Shown: positions 35,264 to 43,399 of the stretch, piece by piece | Numbering within the stretch: position 1 is the stretch's first letter | How the letters are laid out: every line of letters starts with the position of its first letter | Assembly (NCBI GenBank): GCA_002753335.1 | Contig: PEAD01000026.1 | Location: 1-43,661, forward strand | Reading direction: 5' to 3' | Source of the DNA: Nitrospirae bacterium MYbin3 | Lineage (GTDB): Bacteria > Nitrospirota > Thermodesulfovibrionia > Thermodesulfovibrionales > Dissulfurispiraceae | DNA: 43,661 nucleotides | Position numbers and translations under genes: made by a program | Notes under the pieces: model-generated | What the model saw: the letters and a program-made list of their open reading frames with translations, nothing else | The model's database searches: none | Told to the model about the DNA's origin: nothing

Positions 35264-36010
35264 ATGGCAGAAGCGGATGATATGATAGAGAAAATATATT
35301 GGGGTAGTTGGATTTATGATAGTTTTAATGAGGTCTTGTCCTGCGCATCAAAGATAAATCTTATTCAGGACAGGCTGGCATTTCTTTCGGAGCATTTCTT
35401 AGAACTCCCTTATGAAAGCAATACACTAATCGGAGGGGTTGATACCCCGGAAGCGTTTGTTATAAACCTGTCGGCTGTGGACTGCTTTACTTTTTTGGAC
35501 CACATCGCTGCTATGAGCGTCTCGATAGCTTTTGACTGTTTTAAAAATAATCTGCGGCGGATTCGATACAGACAAGGTCATGTATCATTTTGGGAGCGCA
35601 ACCATTTTTTTACCGACTGGCCTTATTCTAATCCGGATTTATTCAGAGACATTACAAGAGAAATCGGAACGCAAACAGCTGTCACTCTCACGAAAAGCCT
35701 GAATCTTAGAGAAGGCGGGACGTTGTATGTTAATGGCTTAGACGTTAAGGTTAGGGAATTGAGCTACCTCCCATCAGATGCTATGGATGCGGCTGTTATC
35801 GCAAAGATCGTTTCAGGAGATTATGTTGGCATATATTCTGATAAAGCCGGGCTTGATGTGTCGCATGTTGGTATGATCATCAAAAAAAAGGATGAGGTTT
35901 TTATTCGTCATGCTTCATCGATCCACAAAAAGGTTTTGGACGAATCTCTTACAGAATACATGAAAGGCAAACAGGGATTGATTATATTGAGACAGGCAGC
36001 CGTCCTCTGA
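35264..36010 (+). CDS. DUF1460 family amidase-like protein
   Basis: The 248-residue protein belongs to the DUF1460 (N-acetylmuramoyl-L-alanine amidase-like) family with an NlpC/P60-related fold. Landmarks are AVDCFTFLDH with the probable catalytic C74, ERNHFFTDW at 111-119, DVSHVGMII with H201, and FIRHAS with H216. I see no signal peptide, so it may act in the cytoplasm on recovered muropeptides or the true start may differ (ATG 35264 or 35282). Related proteins are found in peptidoglycan turnover. Its last 29 bases overlap the convergent GH3 gene. Confidence 0.8.
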   Translation: MAEADDMIEKIYWGSWIYDSFNEVLSCASKINLIQDRLAFLSEHFLELPYESNTLIGGVDTPEAFVINLSAVDCFTFLDHIAAMSVSIAFDCFKNNLRRIRYRQGHVSFWERNHFFTDWPYSNPDLFRDITREIGTQTAVTLTKSLNLREGGTLYVNGLDVKVRELSYLPSDAMDAAVIAKIVSGDYVGIYSDKAGLDVSHVGMIIKKKDEVFIRHASSIHKKVLDESLTEYMKGKQGLIILRQAAVL

Positions 36011-37451
36011 AGCCAGTTTTGCCTGTGATACAGGATGCTGCAGCCATCTGAGCGTTTACGCTTGAGTCGTAGGCAGCTATCAGAAAATCGGCTTCGCCAA
36101 AATGCTTCAGCACATAAGGGCTGCCAAACGAAACCACGATGCTTTTGCCGCAGTTTTTTATCAGCTGATTCAGTCGTACACTCTCTTTTTCAGCAATGCC
36201 GGAGCTTCCTCTCCATGCAGCAACACTTGTGAATACCGCAAATATTATTGTTTTGCCAGAAAGTTCAGCGGCGTCTACAGTTTTGAATATCTGCTTTAAG
36301 GGCGAATTTTCGAAGAACTGCTCATCGCCCATAAAAAATATTCCAGAATCGGCAGGCAGTTTAATTTCATCAGCTTGCCCTTTTATCAGTGTTATTGCCG
36401 CTTCAGAAAGTTTTGATGAGGTCCATTCGCAGTCCGCTTTATTTGCGGTCCTGGGTATTGGGGCCAGCCTCTTTTTAGCCTCAAAAATTCTGGACAACGA
36501 TTCGTCGATCATTTTTTCGTCCAGTCTTTCGGACAGGATTGCGGAGCTTACTTCTGCTGCAGTTGAATCAGGGTCTTCGGGATGAAGCAGTATGTCTGCG
36601 CCTGCGTTCAGGCATTCCACAGGCACACTGCCAAAATCCTTTAGCGCATGCATATTAAGAGCATCGGTAAGTACTATGCCTTGAAAGCCGAGCTCTTTTC
36701 TCAGCAGTCCTGTTATCACTCTTCTTGAAAGGCTTGCAGGCATGAAGTCGAGCGCTCTAAAGGTGAGATGGGCCGCAATAATGCTTTTTACCCCGGCTTT
36801 TATCGCTTCTGTGAACGGAAGGAAGTCTGCTGTTTTGAGTTCGCTCGCAGCTTTTCTGATGACCGGCAGGTCTATATGAGAATCCACCGAAGTGTCGCCA
36901 TGTCCTGGAAAATGCTTTCCACAGCTTATCAGTCCTATGTTTTCTAAAGCTTGTATATATTTCAGTCCGAACCAGGTTACGATGTCAGGCTTGTCCGAGA
37001 AGGCTCTTGTGCATATTATGGGATTATCTGGATTCAGGTTCACGTCAAGTACCGGTATCAGCGGCATGTTTATTCCTATGTAGGCTGCTTCTGATGCCAC
37101 CGCATTTAGTCCCTGTTCAAGAAGCTTCACGTCCTCAGGACTGTTTCTGTCTATTGCGGCTGCAACCGCCATCTGGCTTGGAAAAACAGAACCACCCCTT
37201 ATTTGCTGGGCAACGCCGCGTTCTATGTCTGATGCTATGAAAAGCGGAATTGAGGATGCCGCTTGCAGTTCGGCAACAAATTTTTTGACAGCTTCTATTT
37301 CACCGCCGAAAATTATAAATCCGCCTATGCCTTTTTCCACAAGGCCATGCATCCGGTTTGCATAGTACTTATCATCTATGCGGTCCCCATCTAAGCGCTG
37401 GATTATAAGCTGATAAGCTTTTTTTGAAACATCATGTGGAAATTCAAACAT
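35982..37451 (-). CDS. Glycoside hydrolase family 3, NagZ-like beta-N-acetylhexosaminidase
   Basis: The 489-residue protein has the GH3 catalytic domain (1-340) with the NagZ signature KHFPGHGDTSVDSH at 179-192, including the H184/D186 pair that acts as acid/base, and the nucleophile loop VLTDALNMHAL with D263. A second domain (about 345-489; GIFFMGDEQFF, IVVSFGSPYVLKHF) makes it longer than E. coli NagZ and like the two-domain Bacillus form. NagZ removes GlcNAc from muropeptides. There is no signal peptide. The ATG overlaps the rsmI stop by eight bases; its 3' end overlaps the DUF1460 gene by 29 bases. Confidence 0.88.
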   Translation of the reverse strand: MFEFPHDVSKKAYQLIIQRLDGDRIDDKYYANRMHGLVEKGIGGFIIFGGEIEAVKKFVAELQAASSIPLFIASDIERGVAQQIRGGSVFPSQMAVAAAIDRNSPEDVKLLEQGLNAVASEAAYIGINMPLIPVLDVNLNPDNPIICTRAFSDKPDIVTWFGLKYIQALENIGLISCGKHFPGHGDTSVDSHIDLPVIRKAASELKTADFLPFTEAIKAGVKSIIAAHLTFRALDFMPASLSRRVITGLLRKELGFQGIVLTDALNMHALKDFGSVPVECLNAGADILLHPEDPDSTAAEVSSAILSERLDEKMIDESLSRIFEAKKRLAPIPRTANKADCEWTSSKLSEAAITLIKGQADEIKLPADSGIFFMGDEQFFENSPLKQIFKTVDAAELSGKTIIFAVFTSVAAWRGSSGIAEKESVRLNQLIKNCGKSIVVSFGSPYVLKHFGEADFLIAAYDSSVNAQMAAASCITGKTGFRGRLPVSI

Positions 37452-38265
37452 CGAGGCTCCTGTCGTAAAGTTCTTTTTTGCTCAAGCCGTACTGCTCAGC
37501 TATTATTTTAACTGCTTCTTTTCTGCCTTTGCCTTTTTTCATAAGCGCTATTGCTTCTCCAAGCGCTGCATCGAACGAGACTTCTCCCGATCCCATTCCT
37601 TCAACAACTATTACGTATTCTCCGGCGATGGTGCTTTGCTCAAGCTTTTCTACAAGCTCAGGAAGCGTTCCTCTGATGGCTTCTTCATGAAATTTTGTTA
37701 TCTCCCTGAAAATGGCTGCGCGTCGAGCTCCCATAATATCTGCCATATCCGCGAGGGCCTCGATTATCCGGTGGGGGGCTTCATAAAAAACCAGAGTCCT
37801 CTGTTCGTTTATCAGTGATCGTAATGTTTTTTGTCTATGCGATGTTTTAGGTGGCATGAATCCTATAAATACGAACTCTGCAGTGGGAAGACCTGCAACG
37901 GAAAGCGAGGCGGTAAGCGCGGACGCGCCCGGAATCGGCACTATTTGAAACCCTTCTTCAACAGCTCTTTCTATCAAGACATGACCGGGGTCAGAAATTC
38001 CGGGCGTGCCTGCATCCGATATCAGAGCAATCGAAAGGCCGCTGCGTAGTTTTTGTATCAACTCCTCGCTTCTGACCTTCTCTTTTTCTGACCAGTAGCT
38101 GATAAGGGGTTTACTGATGCCGTAGTGGTTCAGGAGTTTCAAGGAGTGGCGCGTATCCTCGGCTGCGATAATATCGACCTCTTTGAGGATTCTCAATGCC
38201 CGAAGAGTTATGTCTTCAAGGTTGCCGATAGGGGTTGCGACTATGTAAAGAGTTCCGTTGCTCAT
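37444..38265 (-). CDS. rsmI: 16S rRNA (cytidine(1402)-2'-O)-methyltransferase RsmI
   Basis: ATG 38265 gives a 273-residue protein starting MSNGTLYIVATPIGNLEDIT, the normal RsmI N-terminus; longer in-frame starts only add unrelated sequence. AAEDTRHSLKLLNHYGI, LISDAGTPGISDPG (SAM binding) and FYEAPHRIIEAL are all family marks. It methylates the ribose of C1402 with RsmH. The last eight bases overlap the GH3 gene, which suggests cotranscription. No strong ribosome binding site is seen. A rubrerythrin terminator-like hairpin lies just upstream. Confidence 0.95.
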   Translation of the reverse strand: MSNGTLYIVATPIGNLEDITLRALRILKEVDIIAAEDTRHSLKLLNHYGISKPLISYWSEKEKVRSEELIQKLRSGLSIALISDAGTPGISDPGHVLIERAVEEGFQIVPIPGASALTASLSVAGLPTAEFVFIGFMPPKTSHRQKTLRSLINEQRTLVFYEAPHRIIEALADMADIMGARRAAIFREITKFHEEAIRGTLPELVEKLEQSTIAGEYVIVVEGMGSGEVSFDAALGEAIALMKKGKGRKEAVKIIAEQYGLSKKELYDRSLDV

Positions 38266-38285
38266 GCTTATAAAATTCTGAAGAA

Positions 38286-38308
38286 GCGGGGCAATAATAT
38301 TGCCCCGC
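38286..38308 (-). terminator. Terminator-like hairpin after the rubrerythrin gene
   Basis: GCGGGGCAAT and ATTGCCCCGC form a perfect 10-bp stem around AAT, 25 bases beyond the rubrerythrin stop. On the minus strand it is followed by TTCTTC and, further on, TTTTA; the T-tract is weak. Confidence 0.6.
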
Positions 38309-38332
38309 TCCGGACAATCCTGTATTGTGAAT

Positions 38333-38908
38333 TTAATAATTTTCGCAATGTATCTCGAAATGCGCTGTTGGATGGTCGCAGGCAGGACATTTTTCGGGTG
38401 CCTCATTGCCCTCATGCACATATCCGCAGTTCCTGCATTTCCATTTTTCTGTCTTGTCGCTCTTGAATACCTTGCCCTTTTCTATGTTGTTGAGCAATGC
38501 GCGGTAGCGCTTCTCATGCTCTTTTTCAACAGCCGCTATCTTTAGGAAAACGGCAGCAATAATAGGGAAGCCTTCTTCAGCGGCGATCTTTGAAAACTCA
38601 GGATACATAGCGGTATGCTCATGATTTTCACCCGCTGCTGCAGCCGCGAGGTTGGCTTTTGTATCACCTATAATGCCTGCCGGAAACACTGCCGTTATCT
38701 CAACATCGCCGCCTTCTAAAAATTTAAAGAATTTTTTTGCATGTTCTTTTTCGTTTTCAGCAGTCTCAAGAAAAATGGCCGAAATCTGTTCAAAACCTTC
38801 TTTTTTAGCCTGTTTTGCAAAATAGGTGTAGCGGTTTCTTGCCTGTGATTCTCCGGCAAAAGATGCCAGCAGATTCTTTTCTGTTTTTGTGCCTTTTAAA
38901 CTTTTCAT
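38333..38908 (-). CDS. Rubrerythrin
   Basis: ATG 38908 with AAGGAG nine bases upstream gives 191 residues. The ferritin-like diiron domain has E20 in [17 protein letters not shown] at 51-56, ENHEH at 94-98 and VEKEHEKRY at 127-135. The C-terminal rubredoxin-like domain has C158/C161 ([12 protein letters not shown]) and C174/C177 (KCPACDHP). It reduces hydrogen peroxide in anaerobes and microaerophiles, using electrons from rubredoxin. A PerR-like box overlaps its probable -10 (38954-38968), and a hairpin follows the stop. Confidence 0.95.
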   Translation of the reverse strand: MKSLKGTKTEKNLLASFAGESQARNRYTYFAKQAKKEGFEQISAIFLETAENEKEHAKKFFKFLEGGDVEITAVFPAGIIGDTKANLAAAAAGENHEHTAMYPEFSKIAAEEGFPIIAAVFLKIAAVEKEHEKRYRALLNNIEKGKVFKSDKTEKWKCRNCGYVHEGNEAPEKCPACDHPTAHFEIHCENY

Positions 38909-38953
38909 GTTTTTTAGCTCCTTTAAGAAGTTATCCCGCAAGGGGAGAATGTT

Positions 38954-38968
38954 TTGAAATAATTATAG
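38954..38968 (-). promoter_or_regulatory. PerR-like operator overlapping the rubrerythrin -10
   Basis: The minus strand reads CTATAATTATTTCAA, which matches the Fur-family PerR consensus TTATAATnATTATAA at 11 of 14 defined positions. The TATAAT in it (38962-38967) is also a perfect -10 for rubrerythrin. PerR control of rubrerythrin is known in several anaerobes; binding here is inferred. Confidence 0.5.
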
Positions 38969-39010
38969 CAGATTGTGGAGGTAATCTATTAGGCGATTTC
39001 TGCAGATTTC

Positions 39011-39038
39011 TTGACAAAGCAAGACTCTCTTTGATAAA
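39011..39038 (+). promoter_or_regulatory. Promoter of the porin-cbiMQO operon
   Basis: Perfect TTGACA at 39011-39016, 16-base spacer, GATAAA at 39033-39038 (four of six). Transcription would begin near 39045, right before the leader hairpin. Confidence 0.6.
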
Positions 39039-39050
39039 TTTCAAATTAAG

Positions 39051-39106
39051 CCACGAAGGCGAGCGGATCTGAAGATCCTCAAGCGTTCGTGGTATTTTTA
39101 TTTTTT
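39051..39106 (+). terminator. Terminator-like hairpin in the porin mRNA leader
   Basis: CCACGAA (39051) pairs with TTCGTGG (to 39092), and further pairing with small internal loops continues to GGATC/GATCC closed by a TGAA tetraloop. Directly after it lies TATTTTTATTTTTT (39093-39106), as in an intrinsic terminator, yet the ribosome binding site GGAGGG follows at once. It may be an attenuator, a stabilising 5' stem or the end of a small RNA. Confidence 0.55.
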
Positions 39107-39117
39107 GGAGGGTTGTA

Positions 39118-40461
39118 ATGAAAAAATATTTATCCATATTTGCGGCAGCAGTCTTTTTGCTAACAGCCTCGATTTCTTTCGCAAACGAGGCTGATTTGAT
39201 ACTCAAACTACTTATAAAAAAAGGCGTTATAACTGAAGCCGAATATAAGGAGCTGAAAAAGGAGCTCAAAGAAACTGCAAAAGGCGAAGACAGCGCAAAG
39301 ATGAAAGAAGAGATCAAGAAAGAGGTTATAGCCGAAGTCGAGAAGAAAAAAGAGTCTGATGCGGCTGAATGGGCTAAGCGCGTAAAGCTAACAGGCACTG
39401 TTCAGGGCGAATACAGGTGGAGGAAGCACAGGAATATGGCGTTCGGAAATACAGGATATGATTCTACATCTGACCTGTATTTGAGAAAAGCTGAGGTCGG
39501 TCTGCAGGCCGGCATTAACGAATGGCTGAGCACATCGATAATATTAAACTCCGAATGGATAGGAGACAGCGTCAATAACGCGAACAACAACGAAAATACT
39601 AAAGTTGATCAGGCAATAATAACCTTAAAGAAAGACGGTGTTCCTGTCTATGCGGTTGTGGGCAAACGTACCCAGCCTTTTGGCTCATTTTACAACCGCC
39701 TTGTAACGGACCCTATGACCCAGGACGCCTACGAGACCAAGAAGGTCGGAGTTACCGTCGGAGTTACCGGGCCGATGGAACTGGATGTATCGGCCACCAT
39801 TTACAAAGGCGAAGAGCATCAGACGCATCTTTTCCAATCGAGATTGTTCGACGAAACCAACGCCAACAATAAAGTAAGACGTGCAACTACCGGCAGTGTG
39901 ATGCCTGTTGCGCAGCAAACCAATGAAGTAAACTCTTACATCCTAGCCGCGCAGATAAGCCCGTTCAAAGACCGGCTGTCTTTAGGGGCGTCGTATATTT
40001 CGGAACCGGGCCACAGCAAGCGCAATGCTACAATGGGTTTAAACGCTAAGTACAACTGCATTTTCGTAAAAGGATTGACAGTCGAGGCAGAATATATGAA
40101 AGCCTTGAGCAGGGAGAGATACTGGGACACCTCAGCAGGCGCTTTATTTAACGACAGTTTTAAAGAGCGGATACTGGTTGTGGGAGCAGCGTATAGTGTA
40201 ACAGACCCGCTCGAAATAGCGGTAAGGTATGAGGATTTCGATGACGGCGGCATAGCCGAAAAATCGAGGACTTGGTCCGTTGACAACAGATATAGTATTG
40301 GCGGGACCTACACTTTTTATAAAGACGAGAAAAAAGGCCTTTCCGCTTTTGTGGCCTCGGAATACAGGCATACCAACTATCGACTGCATCCATCTCAGAA
40401 ATTGCTGATGGGCGGAAAGAATGACGAACTGTTTATGAAAATGGGCGTGAGCTTCCAATAA
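39118..40461 (+). CDS. Outer-membrane porin with N-terminal coiled coil
   Basis: The 447-residue protein has a signal peptide (ISFA-NEA, cut near residue 22), a charged coiled-coil or short SLH-like stretch (24-85; LLIKKGVITEAEYKELKKEL) and a beta-barrel from about 88 (GTVQGEYRWR, LYLRKAEVGLQAGINEWLST, VGKRTQPFGSFYNRL) that ends KMGVSFQ, a typical outer-membrane C-terminus. It resembles LbtU-type siderophore or general porins; the substrate is not certain. It lies 21 bases before cbiM with GGAGGG at its own start, which suggests a role in cobalt or nickel passage through the outer membrane. A hairpin precedes the gene in the leader. Confidence 0.85.
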   Translation: MKKYLSIFAAAVFLLTASISFANEADLILKLLIKKGVITEAEYKELKKELKETAKGEDSAKMKEEIKKEVIAEVEKKKESDAAEWAKRVKLTGTVQGEYRWRKHRNMAFGNTGYDSTSDLYLRKAEVGLQAGINEWLSTSIILNSEWIGDSVNNANNNENTKVDQAIITLKKDGVPVYAVVGKRTQPFGSFYNRLVTDPMTQDAYETKKVGVTVGVTGPMELDVSATIYKGEEHQTHLFQSRLFDETNANNKVRRATTGSVMPVAQQTNEVNSYILAAQISPFKDRLSLGASYISEPGHSKRNATMGLNAKYNCIFVKGLTVEAEYMKALSRERYWDTSAGALFNDSFKERILVVGAAYSVTDPLEIAVRYEDFDDGGIAEKSRTWSVDNRYSIGGTYTFYKDEKKGLSAFVASEYRHTNYRLHPSQKLLMGGKNDELFMKMGVSFQ

Positions 40462-40482
40462 GGGTTAACAGGAGAATTACGC

Positions 40483-41517
40483 ATGCATATGGCGGATGCC
40501 TTACTTTCACCTGCAGTGGGAACAACATTTTGGGCAGGAACTCTTGCCGCAATCGCTTATTGCTCTAAAAGACTGAAAGAGACTATGGACGAAAAAATGG
40601 TTCCGCTTATGGGTGTTCTCGGTGCCTTTATTTTCGCAGCGCAGATGATAAATTTTACAATCCCGGCAACAGGATCTAGTGGACATCTCGGCGGTGGCAT
40701 CATTCTTTCGGTCATACTCGGTCCCTACGCTGCCTTTATCGTAATCGCATCTGTTCTTACGGTTCAGGCTCTTTTCTTTGCAGACGGGGGACTTCTTGCG
40801 CTTGGATGCAATATCTGGAATCTTGGCATATACCCATGCTTTATCGCCTATTCACTCATTTACAAGCCGTTAGTCAGTTATGGTGCTACACCCGGACGGA
40901 TTGCTTTTGCGGCATTTATAAGCGGTGTGGTAGGTCTGCAGTTAGGCGCTTTTTCTGTGGTTATGCAGACACTGCTGTCGGGCAGGAGCGAACTGCCTTT
41001 CGGCACATTCGTTTTATTGATGCAGCCTGTTCACCTTGGCATAGGAATAGTTGAAGGTTTTGCAACAGCAGGGGTGATCAATTTTATAAAGTCTGCGCGG
41101 CCCGAAATTTTCGAAAGCACATTTTCGGCCCGCCCGCTTGCTGCTGATATATCGCTCAGAAAAGTCTTTGTTGGCTTGCTGATTGCAGCTGTTCTGACCG
41201 GTGGAATGCTCTCATGGTTTGCTTCTACAAACCCGGACGGCCTTGAATGGGCAATAGAAAAGACTTTTGGCAAGCCGGAACTTCCGGAGCATACTCAAAG
41301 CATAGCTTCTTCATTGAAAAAAATTCAGGAGTCTACATCATTTCTCCCAGAGTATGCTTTCAAGAAAACCGAAAACACAGAAGCCCCCAAAAAAGAAGAG
41401 GCCTGGCCCAATGTCGATGCCGGAAAATCTTTGTCAGGTGTAGTTGGTTCGAGCATTGTAATCGGTATGGTGCTCCTTATCGGATTCAGCATTAAGGCCA
41501 TGAGAAGAAGAATCTAA
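40483..41517 (+). CDS. cbiM: ECF cobalt/nickel transporter substrate-binding subunit CbiM with CbiN-like end
   Basis: The 344-residue membrane protein starts MHMADALLSP; H2 near the N-terminus is a metal ligand in this family, and H68 (GSSGHLGGG) is another. About seven hydrophobic segments follow. The C-terminal part has the PDGLE motif at 251-255 between two membrane segments (229-247 and 320-338), so the CbiN/PDGLE domain is fused to CbiM. It binds Co2+ or Ni2+ at the outer face of the inner membrane. Which metal is used cannot be told from sequence. AGGAG eight bases upstream of ATG 40483 fixes the start. Genes for CbiQ and CbiO follow. Confidence 0.92.
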   Translation: MHMADALLSPAVGTTFWAGTLAAIAYCSKRLKETMDEKMVPLMGVLGAFIFAAQMINFTIPATGSSGHLGGGIILSVILGPYAAFIVIASVLTVQALFFADGGLLALGCNIWNLGIYPCFIAYSLIYKPLVSYGATPGRIAFAAFISGVVGLQLGAFSVVMQTLLSGRSELPFGTFVLLMQPVHLGIGIVEGFATAGVINFIKSARPEIFESTFSARPLAADISLRKVFVGLLIAAVLTGGMLSWFASTNPDGLEWAIEKTFGKPELPEHTQSIASSLKKIQESTSFLPEYAFKKTENTEAPKKEEAWPNVDAGKSLSGVVGSSIVIGMVLLIGFSIKAMRRRI

Positions 41518-41533
41518 CCCAAGAGAGTGATTA

Positions 41534-42331
41534 ATGTTCGACACCGAATTTTTCAATCTGGGTTATCTAGATAGGCTTTCTTATCAGGATACCTTTATAC
41601 ATAGGATCGATCCGAGAATAAAGCTGCTTTCATCTTTCATGTTCATCGTTGCGGTTGTTTCTTTTCCGAAATATGCCATATCAGGACTTTTGCCATTCTT
41701 TCTTTTTCCTGTCTTATTCCTTGCCCTAGGAGATATTCCTGTTCGATTCATACTGAAAAAGATATTGGTTGTTTCTCCCTTTGCCATTTTTGTTGGGATA
41801 TTTAATCCTCTGCTCGACGGCCAACCGGTGCTTGATGTGCTTGGCTTTACAGTGAGCCTCGGATGGGTGTCATTTGCTTCTATCATGCTTAAATTCTCTC
41901 TTACAATCAGCGCTGCTCTGCTTTTGATAGCAACGACCTCCTTTCCCGGCATTTGCTTTGCGATGCAAAAGCTCCGAATACCGAAAGCATTTGTCGCCCA
42001 GCTGCTCTTCCTTTATAGGTACCTTTTTGTTTTGATGGAAGAGGCGATGAAAATAGTACGTGCCCGCGAAATGAGGTCATTCGGCAAAAGGGGCAAGGAG
42101 TTGAAGAATGTCGTGCCTATTATCGGAGTACTCTTCATGCGAACGGTGGACAGGGCCGAGCGCGTTTACAATGCGATGCTCGCACGAAGCTTCACAGGGA
42201 AGCTATATTCTACGAAACCGTATGCTCTGACCACAACAGATATTCTGTTCATTATTGCAAGCGCAGGGCTTATCCTGTTATTCAGGGTTGTCAATGTAAC
42301 TGCGCTTATAGGCAAATGGACAATAGGATAA
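41534..42331 (+). CDS. cbiQ: ECF transporter transmembrane subunit CbiQ
   Basis: The 265-residue protein has an N-terminal YLDRLSYQDTFIHRIDPRIKLL (family mark shown by HRIDPRIKLL), several membrane helices, and the cytoplasmic coupling helix ARSFTGKLYS preceded by VRAREMRSFG, the short Ala-Arg-x motifs that contact the ATPase. It couples ATP hydrolysis by CbiO to transport through CbiM. It starts 16 bases after cbiM with AAGAGAG upstream, and cbiO starts four bases after it, so the three genes form one operon. Confidence 0.92.
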   Translation: MFDTEFFNLGYLDRLSYQDTFIHRIDPRIKLLSSFMFIVAVVSFPKYAISGLLPFFLFPVLFLALGDIPVRFILKKILVVSPFAIFVGIFNPLLDGQPVLDVLGFTVSLGWVSFASIMLKFSLTISAALLLIATTSFPGICFAMQKLRIPKAFVAQLLFLYRYLFVLMEEAMKIVRAREMRSFGKRGKELKNVVPIIGVLFMRTVDRAERVYNAMLARSFTGKLYSTKPYALTTTDILFIIASAGLILLFRVVNVTALIGKWTIG

Positions 42332-42335
42332 TCGA

Positions 42336-43322
42336 ATGAGCCATCATTTTGTCGAATTTAAAGATGTGCATTTTCACTATCCAGACGGCAGTCCTGCTCT
42401 TAACGGCCTTTCTTTCAGAATCTCCCATGGTGAATCGGTCGGCATTGTCGGAGCAAATGGAGCGGGCAAATCAACGCTGCTTATGCATATAAACGGATAT
42501 CTTTTGGTAGCGAGCGGCAGCATAGTTATTGGCGATCTTCGGCTTGACAAGCGGACCCGGCAGGACATAAGAAAAAAGGTTGGTCTTGTTTTCCAGAATC
42601 CGGATGATCAGCTTTTCATGCCGACGGTCTTTGATGATGTTGCCTTCGGCCCGCTAAATCTAGGAATAGCTCATGACCGGATTGCGGAGCGGGTTGCGGA
42701 AGCTCTTGGTACTGTAGGCTGTCTTAAGCTAAAGGACAAGCCGCCTCATCATCTTTCGTCAGGACAGAAGAGTGCTGTGGCGATTGCCACGGTCATTGCC
42801 ATGCGTCCGGATATCCTTGTGATGGATGAGCCTGCTTCTAATCTTGACCCAAAGTCACGGCGTCAGCTCATCAATTTACTGAAGGTCTTTGAACACACAA
42901 AAATAGTGGCTTCACACGATCTTGACCTGATACTGGATGTTTGCAAAAGGTGCATAGTGATAAAGGATGGACGGGTAGCGGCCGATGGCCCGACAAAAAA
43001 CATACTTTCAGATAAGGTTTTGCTTGAAGAAAACAATCTTGAACTGCCGCTCTCTCTACAAAACAACCACGAACAAAACAGCACATCGATAGAAAAAAAT
43101 ATACCCAAGGAGAACACCGCAATGAACGAACTCGAGAAACTCAATCATCTGCTTCACCACTGGAAAGAGCACAACGATGAACACGCCGAAACCTATAAAG
43201 AATGGGCTTCGAAGGCTGAGCAGTTGGGCAAGAACGACCTGTCAGCAGCATTAAACAAAATTTACGGAGCAGCAAAGAATCTGAGTTCTCTTTTTGATGA
43301 AGCCATGAAAAAATCAGCATAA
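42336..43322 (+). CDS. cbiO: ECF transporter ATPase CbiO with an extra His-rich C-terminal domain
   Basis: The 328-residue protein is a normal ABC ATPase to about residue 240: Walker A GANGAGKST at 39-47, Q-loop VFQNPDDQLFMPT, signature HLSSGQKSAVA (SSGQ in place of SGGQ), Walker B ILVMDEPASNLDP and switch ASHDLD. A polar linker (about 242-262, NNHEQNSTSIEKN) leads to a 66-residue helical domain starting at M263 with His-rich HLLHHWKEHNDEH. This domain resembles small stand-alone proteins in metal-related gene sets. M263 has its own ribosome binding site (see the separate entry). It energises CbiMQ; the extra domain may bind metal or regulate, by inference. Confidence 0.9.
   Translation: MSHHFVEFKDVHFHYPDGSPALNGLSFRISHGESVGIVGANGAGKSTLLMHINGYLLVASGSIVIGDLRLDKRTRQDIRKKVGLVFQNPDDQLFMPTVFDDVAFGPLNLGIAHDRIAERVAEALGTVGCLKLKDKPPHHLSSGQKSAVAIATVIAMRPDILVMDEPASNLDPKSRRQLINLLKVFEHTKIVASHDLDLILDVCKRCIVIKDGRVAADGPTKNILSDKVLLEENNLELPLSLQNNHEQNSTSIEKNIPKENTAMNELEKLNHLLHHWKEHNDEHAETYKEWASKAEQLGKNDLSAALNKIYGAAKNLSSLFDEAMKKSA
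43107..43322 (+). other. Nested in-frame start producing the CbiO C-terminal domain alone
   Basis: AAGGAG at 43107-43112 lies nine bases before an in-frame ATG at 43122, which would start a 66-residue product, MNELEKLNHLLHHWKEHNDE onward. The signal is as good as any start in the window and sits exactly between the linker and the domain. Either the domain is also made as a free protein, or the gene is a recent fusion that kept the old start. Confidence 0.5.
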
Positions 43323-43399
43323 AATTGCAAAACTCAGCTATAGAGAATATAATTATATCCTAAGTTAAATAGGGTATTTAAGGCATCTCTGGAGGATAT
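43323..43399. promoter_or_regulatory. Intergenic region before the CheW-like gene
   Basis: AT-rich spacer containing ATATAATTATAT around 43350, with TATAAT as a possible -10, and the GGAGG ribosome binding site at 43391-43395. No strong -35 is seen. Confidence 0.35.

Noticed and set aside
38266..38421. N-terminal extension of rsmI by 52 residues
   Set aside because: It would run through the hairpin at 38286 and the end of the rubrerythrin gene; the normal RsmI start is at 38265.
38942..39117. Cobalamin riboswitch before the porin-cbi operon
   Set aside because: The leader after the promoter is only about 70 bases, far shorter than the cobalamin aptamer, and the B12-box is not present.
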